Source of the DNA: Symbiodinium natans
Lineage: Eukaryota; Sar; Dinophyceae; Suessiales; Symbiodiniaceae
DNA length: 64,000 nt
Direction of reading: 5' to 3'
Assembly (NCBI GenBank): GCA_905221605.1
Contig: CAJNDS010002409.1
Coordinates: forward strand, 104,501 to 168,500
Below are positions 48,701-58,600 of this stretch, in pieces (the first letter of the stretch is position 1; each line of letters starts with the position of its first letter). The position numbers were made by a program, and so were the translations under genes. A model generated the notes under the pieces. It was not told where the DNA came from. It saw only the letters and a list, made by a program, of their open reading frames with translations, and made no database searches.

Positions 48701-50241
48701 GTGTGCTAGGTTTTGAAATGTGTTTTTTCTCGGCACGCTTTCGGCACCCCAGCATGTTGAAATTGATCTGAATCATGAACCCTTCTTGCCACCCAGACAA
48801 TAGTGGAAAACAACTATAAGTATCAGAGCCCACAACCGGGGCCCATAGACCTTAAACGCTAGACCCTATCTAAATCCCGTTCAATGTCGGAACCATGATT
48901 TTGGTGCAAACTGTGTTTTAGGCGGTCTGTTTGTAGGGGTGAGGGAATATTGCATTGCAGTCCCAAAGCTTACTTGCATCGCCAATCCTTGCAAGATTGT
49001 TCGGCTATAGAGATACACCGCCCTTTTTACAGGGTATGACCCCGAACAAAAGCAGGTGAGTTGAGCCTTTAACCCTAACGTTGCAACAGAGGCATCGAGA
49101 CAGGACGGCACAGCTCTTCGCAGCTGTTCGTGTGGGCAACGAGGCATCACACAGACCCCAAACCGTAAACCTTACACCAGGCAATCGTTCCAGGCTAGGT
49201 TTAGGGGTTAGGGTTTAGAGTTTAGGGGGGGGGGTTTTAAAGTGATAATGGGGAGACCTTGGGTAGCTCTGGGTTGGATTGTGCAGGAGGTTGTTCCAGG
49301 CCCCAGTTCGCAACTCTGCATTTTCAGCACCTTAATCTCTGGCGGGTTGAGAGTTTACGGTTGAATCGATTATATCGGGCTTCCCGAGGCAGAAGGAGTC
49401 GAGGTGCAGGCGTAGGGCCGCGGCTTCGACGTTAATCCTCAGAGTGTATAGGGTTTCGCACAGAATTTGAGAAGCACCGGCAAGCTCCTCCCAATTACAT
49501 CCTTCGCTGCAAGTGGTCTTCAGTTTTTTCGTTCTCTAAACCCTCAGCCTAAACCCTACACCGCGTCTACGCCCGAAACCCTGAGCCCTAAGCCCCTTCT
49601 CCCCAATACAGTCAGGGATTCTTGCTTGCCTTTTCGGCAGGACATTGCAAGGCTTGGGGCGATTGTGGGTCTTATGGGGTATCTGTCGCTCGCTCAAGGT
49701 GTATTGGGCTTATCGGGTTTACAGGGCATAAGGTTTAGGGCCCCAAAAACAGGGCAGGTGGGCAGGTTACGGTTCAGGGGTTTAGGGTTCAAGTTTACGA
49801 GGCAGCATGTAGCCTGTTCTCTAAACTATGGCTCGTTCGCGGTCCCTATGATCATGCGACGTCTTCTTTTTTGTGGGTAACCATCGTTTCGTCTCGAAAC
49901 CCAGCTGGGGTGCTTTAATCAATTCCCTTGGAGTATAGAACCCTCCCACCTCCCTAGTATTAATAGATTTCATTATGGTAAGTTGGGGAAGTTGTATCAC
50001 CAGGAAGGGATACTCTGAAACCCTAAACCCTAAACCCTAAACCCTAAACCCTAAACCCTAAACCCTAAACCCTAAACCCTAAACCCTAAACCCTAAACCC
50101 TAAACCCTAAACCCTAAACCCTAAACCCTGCACTCCATAGTCTTGCTCCCGGACGGGCCCCAGAAGCCCTACAAACCCTGTCTCCACCACCTTGTTCAAC
50201 ACTTTGAGCAGGCCAAGATCAGACAGCTTCTGAGTCGCTGA
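45738..50241 (+). CDS. Unknown 157-aa basic protein, 7 exons
   Basis: Not recognised. Exons 45738-45767 (MAGDTMVEVR), 46489-46573 (LTNVLTGVPFDSPVLCPRG), 47635-47699 (YHYKVPCLKRKTMKDAKRLW), 47939-47998 (IDELFEHLRTKQGPKPFSKR), 48414-48486 (DLGWPNRLPALRLQLHLVCQ), 49464-49523 (FEKHRQAPPNYILRCKW) and 50141-50241 (VLLPDGPQKPYKPCLHHLVQ, ending AKIRQLLSR, TGA). Lengths sum to 474 bases, a multiple of three, with start and stop. Donors are GC in four of six introns. The protein is small, basic and soluble-looking, without signal peptide or membrane helix. The last acceptor (AG at 50139) is split ambiguously with its donor. The first exon is short and is the weakest part. Confidence 0.65.
46364..46455 (+). 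repeat. TTTAGGG array
   Basis: About ten heptamers with variants, ending ~35 bases before exon 46489. Confidence 0.9.
50018..50129 (+). repeat. (CCCTAAA)15 before terminal exon 50141
   Basis: Exact heptamers ending 12 bases before the last exon of the 157-aa gene. Confidence 0.95.
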
Positions 50242-50249
50242 GATGGAGG

Positions 50250-50307
50250 TTTAGGGTTTAGGGTTTAGGGTTTAGGGTTTAGGGTTTAGGGTTTAGGGTT
50301 TAGGGTT
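50250..50307 (+). repeat. (TTTAGGG)8, inverted
   Basis: Starts 9 bases after the stop codon at 50239, in the orientation opposite to the preceding array. Confidence 0.95.
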
Positions 50308-50489
50308 TTGGTTTTAGGGAAGTTGATAGCAAGACACACAGGTTGTTCTTACTTCGGATTAGGTTGTTGGGGTTCGGGGCAGGGGCTTGGGTGTTGGGAG
50401 TTTTGGACCTTATACCATTTGACGATAGATACGGGGTCGGGCTTTGGGGTGGCGACCGAGTCGCCCCTTCGTAAGGTCTGAATGGCATT

Positions 50490-50615
50490 ACCCTAACCCT
50501 AAACCCTAAACCCTAAACCCTAAACCCTAAACCCTAAACCCTAAACCCTAAACCCTAAACCCTAAACCCTAAACCCTAAACCCTAAACCCTAAACCTAAA
50601 CCCTAAACCCTAAAC
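50490..50615 (+). repeat. (CCCTAAA)17
   Basis: Third array of an alternating trio, ending beside the ATG at 50616. Confidence 0.95.
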
Positions 50616-50653
50616 ATGGACTTTGAGCGCTTGGGATGTGGGGTTGGGGCAAG

Positions 50654-53225
50654 TCGGTCTCGTGGCCGAAGCTTCCAGATGCCTTGGACTTGCCGTTTGA
50701 TGAGGAGACATCGGTTTTTTGGGTTGAATTCAGGGTTTAGGGTGTAGGGTTTAGGGTTTAGGGTTTAAGAGCCTTGGACCATAATGTGTGGCTCCTTGAT
50801 CTCTCTCAAGCTCAGGTCGTTGTGAAGATCCGGACGCGATCCAGGACTATGCTCCCCCGAACGGTCTTGGATTGCTGCGCCTTAGCACGTGTTCTGAGTT
50901 GTCCTAAACCCTGTATCCGGAACCCACAACCCTACACCCTAAACATCCCTAAACATCCCTAAACATCCCTAAACATCCCTAAACATCCCTAAACATCCCT
51001 AAACATCCCTAAACCCTTAACCCTAAACCCTTAACCCAAAGCAGCTCGCACTGCAAACTCAAAAACCCTCAAAAGTCGTGGTCTAGCTTGTATAGGATTG
51101 AGGGTTCAGTGGCCCTGAGCCCGAGAAGTTCTCAGCCGCGCAACAAGGGCGAGTCACAAGTGTCGTTCCGGGGACTCCGAGTCGGAATCCTCTTTCAATA
51201 CCCCGCAACCTGAACCCAAATTCCTGAGCCCTCGAGCGCCTACTGAACTCCTCGGCTTCGGGGCTCAAACAAAAAACCGAAAATTTTAGGGTTTTAGGGT
51301 TTTAGGGTTTTTGGGTTTTAGGGTTTTAGGGTTTAGGGTTTAGGGAGGAGTTCGGGGCTTCCAGGGGTTTTAGGGAGGAGGGTTGGCGGTTTCAGGGCTT
51401 GAGGTAGAAACCGAGACAGTTGGGTTGCCCAGGCTTCGGCAATTTCGCTTCTTTTTCTTCGAGAACGACAGAGGATACAGAAATCGATCGGACCAGCGAA
51501 CAGCTCTCATTCTGGCCGTGGAGGCAGGTGAAGTGGAAGCAACGAGGCAGGCGGGACCTCTTGAAGGCTTCTACATTCAGATCTTGGGTATTTGGGGTTC
51601 AAGTAGGGTTTCAGGGGTTCCAACTCTGCGCAGACAGCCCCGAGGTCTTCTGGGGGTTGGTGAGGGTTGTTTGCGTTGTTTGCGTGGCGAGCTCCCCATC
51701 AGTAGTGTAAGTCATGTCCCTCTATAGTTTTTAGGAGTGAGCTTATATAGTTTATATGTAGGCCAAGGGAATATGAAAAATTGCAAAGGTACAGACGCCT
51801 TCCATTTGGGTCATGTTCCGCTTTGGGATCCCACCCACGGGGCCGCCCAGCAGTTTTTACACGGCACGCATACCCCTTCTCTGCAGGAGAGCAGCCACGA
51901 AGAGAAACCAAGGATGCAGAACCTTCCGCACGCACCAGGTCACCAAGCCCATCTTGACAGCGACATGTTTGCCACACTGCGTGCGCGTCGAAGCAAGAGA
52001 AAGCGTCTGAGGGACTGGCGCCCACCCTTATCACGTGATATCAAGCGTAGAAATTCTGCGCCTAACGTGATCCGCACCCACGCACCCCACCCAAAAACGC
52101 AAACCAAGAGAAGATCAGCCAAGACTAGAGTGTGAGTCTAGGATCCTACACTTTGGCGTTTCATGGGGGTAGCAGTCGGTGGAAGTCTGGACTTGAGGGC
52201 TACCCGCGCCCAGCCGCCCCCCCACACCCCCCCCGCTCGTTTATCCTGCAAAAGTAGGTTCGGGGCTTCTGAAGGAAAGCCCTGGTTTAGGGTGTAGGGT
52301 TTACGGTCCCAACCCTAACCCTGAACCCTAAGCCCCTGTCGAGGTTACTCTTGAAGCTCGGCGCGAATCCCAACACGGCCCTTGAGGATGGCTGGTCGGG
52401 ACTCCATGAGGCAGGGGTTCAATGGCTTCAAGGGCTCAAGGTCGATGTAAAACCCTTTTTTGAGCTACCAACGAAGACCAGCTTAAGTTTTTAGGGGGCA
52501 ACATTATTCCGAGCCCTTCGGGTTGAAGGTTCGGGAGGATGTACAGGGGATGGTGCTGCAGAAGGGGATAGATGGGTTGTTGGGTTGATGGGCCACCTTG
52601 CCATAGCAGGATTTGGGAGAGCTTGTTTGGGGTTTTGGGCCTTGGGGGGTTGGCCAAGGCGGCAGCCAGCGGCAGTGTGGAGATGACGACCGTGCTCCTA
52701 AAGTGGAACGCGGACATCAACCAGCGAAACCAGAGCGGCCAGACTCCCTTCATGGTGGCTGTGGGCCACGGAGATGAGACCATGGCAAAACACCTCATTC
52801 GCATGATGGCAAATCCAAGAGAACGGGACCGGCGCGGCGTCCCGCCTTTGCTCATTGCCCTCGAAGAGCGCCACCTTTCGACAGCCACCTGGCTCCTGGA
52901 CACCGGCCTCGCCCTCGATGACCAGGTCTGCAGGAACTCCGTGCGAAGCTCGGAAAAGTACTTGTACTACTCGGCCCTGGACTGGGTCGTCAGCGAAAGG
53001 GTTATGCCAGCATTCCGCCGAATGTGCAAAGCAAACCCTGGGCTGAATGGGCCCATGCTCGACCACACCTCTTCCACAGTGCAGGAGTGTCTTGGGCTCA
53101 AGTTAAGAGCTGGTTCTTAGGGCCTAAGGGGCTTGACTTCGAGACGTGTCTGATGCAAAGCTGCTGACATGCCCCCAGGTACCTGAAAGAGTGGCGCATG
53201 GCCGACCAGCTTTTGACGGAGTCCG
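50654..53225 (+). CDS. Ankyrin-repeat protein, partial model
   Basis: Protein-protein interaction repeats; partner unknown. Exons: 50654-~50714 (SVSWPKLPDALDLPFDEETS), 50816-50888 (CEDPDAIQDYAPPNGLGLLR), 51433-51546 (RSDQRTALILAVEAGEVEAT), 52344-52410 (RLLLKLGANPNTALEDGWSG), 52659-53101 and 53179-53225 (YLKEWRMADQLLTES). Joining 52410 (GAG/GC donor) to 52659 restores LHEAAASGSVEMTTVLLK, a classic ankyrin repeat, followed by WNADINQRNQSGQTPFMVAV and a third repeat around RRGVPPLLIALEERH. The 443-bp exon is the largest. Start and 3' end are not resolved; a piece after 53322 may continue it. Confidence 0.72.
50938..51012 (+). repeat. (ACATCCCTAA)7 decamer array
   Basis: A homogeneous 10-base telomere-motif variant in ankyrin gene intron 50889-51432. 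Confidence 0.95.
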
Positions 53226-53699
53226 GTCGGAATCCTGCCACCACCCCCTGCGCCACCCATTGCTCCTTCTCTTTCCACTTCTGGTTGCATAATTTCTTTC
53301 TCCTCCGGGACCACCTCCGCAGAGACATCGGCAGCGGCGGCATCTACCAGTATGTTCCGTCCGAGGCTTCTCAGTCAGAACCCATATACAACCGCTCGGA
53401 GACCTCTCAGACACATATATATATATATGTATCTGATCTACATATATATATATATGTCCATACATACGTTTGTGTATATGTACTAGGTAGGTCCCAACTT
53501 GGGTCCGTTTTTGAGTATTCTACGACCCAGAATGAGGAAAAATGTTTCACAAGCAGGGTTTAGGGTTTAAGGTTTCTAAGGTTGTATTCAGGGTATGCCG
53601 GGTACGCTGTAGGGCCAATGGGGATCCTAGGGTTTATAGGGGTTTATAGGTTCTTTTGGGATCGTATTTAGTTGTCTATAAGTTGGGATGTTCCCTCTC

Positions 53700-54270
53700 A
53701 TACTAACAGTCCTTAATAGGGACTTTATGAGGGGGGTTTGAACCTCCGACATTTGGATGCGGAGCTACACCGCCAACCATGAGGCCATTGAGAGGCGTGA
53801 CCTTTGAGGCCAGAACAGCTCCCTCTTTCCGACCTGCGAGCCGGCGAGTGCACCTCCCCGGAACGAGGGAACCAACGACCGCCCAGACCTGCACCTCGCC
53901 GGATACAGGGCGAACGACCTCGTTTGCAGCCCCACAAAACCCAAACGACGTACGATTGCGAAGCCCCAAAGAAGCCTTTCAGGACCCCCTTCCCACAGGC
54001 TCAAAGAAGAACCTAAACGACGTACGATTTGGCTCTCTCTTTCCACCTTCGAAGCGAAATTGCACGTCGTTTGCCCTGCGAAGCCCCAAAGAAGCCTTTC
54101 AGGACTCCCCTCCCCCAGGCTCAACTCGCGCGCGAAATCGAGGTCGCTTTCTCTGGTTTCCGGACCTGCACCTCCGCGGCCAACGGCCACCTCCCCGCAA
54201 ACAGAGCAAGCGACCTCGATTTCGCTATGATGCATACATGCCGAAAACGATCTAGGCGGAAGCACAAAAC
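53700..54270. mobile_element. Composite repeat block, possible SINE/MITE
   Basis: About 570 bp with no telomere-like motif. It contains a direct repeat of about 28 bases at 53958 and 54078 (period 120, GCGAAGCCCCAAAGAAGCCT), a second shared motif AAACGACGTACGATT at 53944 and ~54013, an 18-bp perfect inverted repeat 54132-54149 / 54208-54225, and on the minus strand near 53740 a GGTTCAAACCC box like a tRNA-gene B box. I did not find a matching A box or cloverleaf. Element class is inference. Confidence 0.4.
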
Positions 54271-54637
54271 CCTAGACGCATAGCGGTTATCGTTTAAGGG
54301 GGAACATCCCAAACTGTAAGAACCTACTAGATGAGGCAAAATGGATCCTATAGTTGAGGGCCTGCAGTCTTATAGACTCAAGCCTGATCTTGGGAGCTGC
54401 TTGGGGGGAGGTGCTTAGGGCTTGGGATTCCGAACTGTGTGAGTCCGCATGCTTTAGGGGCTTTCAGGATTTTGGGGGGGGGTTAGAATTTAAATTTCAT
54501 TTTTAGGTGGGGGTCAGTAGCATTCAGTGTTTGGCTTCTGGGGTTGCACATGCAAGCTGAGTAAGTGCAGCATTCTGTTTGTTGGAAGAACACGTCGACT
54601 CGTACTGGAGTTCTGTGTACCACCTCACATCATTTGC

Positions 54638-55494
54638 TCAGGAGGGTCCTTCGACTTGCAAGTTCAAGAGCCGCCTCTCAAAGCGCGAGTACGCGGCTTC
54701 CTTTGGTGGCAGGCACTTGCAGCACAGGAAGCCTGCCCGCCAGTCGACCCGCAGGGCATAGTCTGAGGCATCTTCGCTCACCAAAGTTTGGTGCAGCCTT
54801 GGTGTGCTCTTTCTGGCAGCTCGAATCCTGAGCCCTCATGTGAAGATGTGCCACCTACCTTACTTCTTTAATGAGATTTTCAGGTGGTTAGCTTTAAAGC
54901 TTTGGTATCACTCATTCCGACTCATTCCCCACAAGCCTCATGAAAGCCCCGTGCAAAGGGTGGCCTGGCTCCCCGCCTGGAAATCTCTCTTATAGCTGGG
55001 TTGCGGTCAAGGAACATAAACAGGTAGCCACATTTTTTGATGTCCTGTTCTATATGTGCATGTCATGGTATGTTGGTATGTGAATCTACCAAATTTCTAG
55101 ATGATGGCAAGAGTTTAAGTTCCATACCAACCCAGGTTAGACTCGCCTCTGCCACCTTCCAGGGTTTCGTGCAGTTTCACCCCTGGCAGCACAGCCATGC
55201 GAGGAAAAATCTCATGGAGCCAAAAATGCTGCGGCAAAGTGTGCTGGTATCTTGACCAGGCCGAAGCCGGCGCATGAGTAGCCGTATGTGCTCCAAGGAC
55301 ATTGCAGAATTGTCTAGATGGGAGAACTGTTCATGCAGGATCTCTAGGAAGTGCTTGTGTCCTAGCATGTTCAGAACGGCTTGCTGCGCCGCGTGGAAAT
55401 TGAGAGGAGGGCCCGCAACCCGCCCTAAAACCCCCTCAACCGAGTCCCTACAGCACTTGTCAAGCGATCCTGTCAACTGGTTCCTGATACCCAT
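54638..55494 (-). CDS. Candidate minus-strand coding remnants
   Basis: Minus-strand ORF 55177-55494 reads naturally (LNFHAAQQAVLNMLGHKHFL, HEQFSHLDNSAMSLEHIRLL). A second minus-strand piece, 54638-54776, reads ALRVDWRAGFLCCKCLPPKE and ends in TGA. Both lack telomere-like repeats. If real they would be the only minus-strand gene here, perhaps a retrocopy or transposon fragment. The + strand in the same place also has short ORFs. Not recognised. Confidence 0.3.
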
Positions 55495-55606
55495 GCCTTC
55501 ATAGATGATATCCCTGTAGAGGCCACCAGAAGACCATTCTACCCCTAAACTCTATGCTCAACCCTCGGGCTGAGGGTCGGTGTGAGGCTATTCCCCTCCC
55601 TACAAG

Positions 55607-58600
55607 ACCATCCTGGCTGGGATCATCTTCGCATACATGGTGCTGCAGCTCGGCTACCGGCAGTGCCCTCAACCTTAAACCCTGAACTATGAAGCTTTTG
55701 AGTCAAAATGAAGTGGAAGCTCTGCTGGGAGGGCGGGGGGGGAAGAGGTTCGGAGGGTGTAGGGATCAGCGTTCAGGGCTCGGGCTTGGGAGCGCTTTTG
55801 GATTGTGGCGTTTAGGGTTTAGGGGTTTAGCGACTGTGTAAAGTTCGGCATTCAGGCTTACGGTCGCAGTTGTCGAGGCTGTCAAGACACTGGACACTGA
55901 GGGGAGCGGGGGTTGGTGTTGGGTGTTAGGGTGTGCTGGTCTTAGGCTTTTCAAGGGTTGGCCTATATTAAAGCCCCCGCAAAAAGCTCGACTCAGGCCC
56001 CCCCCCCATTGATGTTCACAAACTCGGGATTTTCTAGGGCAATCAGGGTCTGGGCAGGGCTGATCTATGGCTCTCTAGGAAAATGACGCTTGTGGCTCAC
56101 CCGAGGGTGTTGTTTCTTGTGCGTTTTGTTCTCCAGTTCTTCGGGGGTAAGCTGAGCCGCACGAGCTGGATGGGTTTCAGGTGCAGCGTGCAGGGATTTC
56201 AGGAATTTCGTGCACAACCGGCACAACCTTCATGATGCGCCCAGAAGCAGCCCCCAGCTCCAGGCACCATGGCTTCGTCAAGCCCCCTGGCAGCAGTCTT
56301 TCGGCGGGGCTTTGGGACATGCAGCTGGTAAGGGATGGTCGGGCTGGGGGGAAGGGACGGCCCTCTGAATTCTGTGTCTAAGAGCGAGCTGCTTCCGCGG
56401 AATGTGATCTCCGTCTTGCAGGCAGACGACGCCTGTATACGCCTGTCCTAAATAGCCCTTCAGCGTTGACCATCTGGAGCTTTTCCCACATCCCCAACAC
56501 CCTTAAATTTCCAAGGTCCCCCAGGTTCGGAGCAAAAGCAGCTTCATGGGCCCAAGCCTCCAAACCTTAATCCCTCAGTCCAAGACACCATCTTCAACAA
56601 TGACGTAGCGTAGCAGCGCAAAGAACCCTAAGCTGCACAAACCTGAGCTCTAAGTCCGAAACCTTGTCTTGGCGGTTAGGAACTTGAAGTTTCAGTGATT
56701 ATGTTCAGGAAGCACTGCTGTGTGTATTGCAAACATCTAAATCTCTCCCGGTGGCCTTAAGGTCCTTAACAGCGACCCAATAAGCCTTGGGTCGCCACAG
56801 GGTCTTCCTCTTGGGCCCCGTGGCCAGCCGACTCCGGAAGCGTCAGCGACGCGACGACCAGGCTCAACCATGAGCTGGGGGGGAGTCTGGGGCGCTGAGT
56901 CTGGGGGGGTGGGGGGAGTCTAGGGTGTTTAAGCTCAAAACAGGAAACCCCAACCTCCTTTAAGAGTTAAGATGCGGGTTTGGTGGGGGTTCGTGGTTCT
57001 TGGGGTTTCGGGATCGGGGTTTAGGTTTCAGGGGTTTGTGGGCAGGGGGTTCTTAGGGGTGCATGGCTTAGGGTGAACGCGCATATAGCAAAACAAATTC
57101 TCTCTATGCATTTATATATATATATATATGCAGAGACTCGACTTTCCCGCAGAAGACCTTGATCCCTCCTTATGCAAGGCCGATGCTTCAGGGAATCTGA
57201 TCGGTAGCTTGTGTTTACCGTAGGGGCAGCGCGGCCTGTGCAGGTTGGAGACCGCGAGGAATTCGAACTCACAGAGCCCCCAGACCCCCCCCCCCCAAGC
57301 CCCGAAACGTCTTTTCGGGCTCTCCGCTCAAACTTTGGTGCGCTTGCGACCCCAAAGCCGAAGAGCTCTCTGAAGCACATTAACATACAAAACAGAACCA
57401 TCTCTCTGCACTTCGCCCACAAGAGTGCGTGTAGATGGTCGGGGATTCGAGGTTTGGGAGTCGGAGTTGACCACAGTAAGGTTCCCTACAATTACCTGCC
57501 AAGTGCCCCGTGTAGCAAGCCCCGAGAAACCCTCAACCCTCAACCCTCAATCTCACATCCTGACCCTAAACCCTAGAGCAACTAGCATGCGCAGTAGCGT
57601 CACCTCCAGTGGGATGCCCTGCAGTATCCTTGTTACCTCTTCTAAGAGTATGGTTCCCTTGTAAACCCCATGAGGCCAGAAACGGATTTTCTTTGGGGTA
57701 CTGGGGAATGAAGGAACAGAGCCTGGGCCCCTTAAGACCAAGCCATGCGACCTCAAACCGACTCAAACCCCAAACCCAAGCCTAAGTCCTAAGATTTCCG
57801 CAACAGCTCCTCAGGTCCTCGAAACTCCCCAATAAATGGGGTCACGTAGGTCTTAGGAATCCGAGTTCGGGGGCCTCCTTGCGTGTCAGGCCCGGCAGCT
57901 TCTTGCGGCGCCCCTGGTGCCTTAGCGGCAAAGCCGTAAGCACCTGAAGCTCCATTTCAAGGTTCGGGGGCTTGGCACAGGAGCACCCAAAACCTAGAGG
58001 AGGCCCAGACGTATCCACAAAGGCCATAAAGGGGCTTAGGATTCCGGGTTTCTCTTGTGGCCTTTCTCTCCTAAGCTACTAAATCCACACAGGATATTGG
58101 GATATTATGCGTCCATCCGCGGTGCACAAAGCTAAAGACGCGGGAAGCTGTAACTCCTTAAGCTCAGGGGTTCGCAACACCTTCAACCTTTAGATCCTAA
58201 GCGTTAAACCCCAAGGACCTAAATCTTATGTCCTGAACCCGAATCCAAAAACCGCTAAAGCCAGTTCACCCCTTAAACTGTAAGTCCTTGAAGCTTAAGA
58301 CTCCAAACCCTAGTGTCCTAAGCCCGAACCCCTTAAATTCATCCTTAATCATCATAGACAGCCATTAGATTTCTTGGCCCTTCAAGCCTTATAAGCCCCA
58401 AAGCTTTTGTTCCCAAAAGAAGCTGCTGGTGCAGCCGAGGACTCGAGTAGCGCTGAAGAGTACTCCGCCACTCGGCTGCGCTTTCGCGGCTTCTTTTTTG
58501 GAAGGGCTACCCTAAACCCAACCCCCTAAACCCTAAACCCTAAACCCTAAACCCTAAACCCTAAACCCTAAACCCTAAACCCTAAACCCTAAGCCTATAG

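Noticed and set aside
51737-52135. 132-aa ORF in ankyrin intron
   Set aside because: Flanking ankyrin exons join across it in phase; composition is uneven and no acceptor fits.
53700-53800. Functional tRNA gene
   Set aside because: Only a B-box-like motif and a 5-bp stem are seen; no acceptor or D arm could be built.
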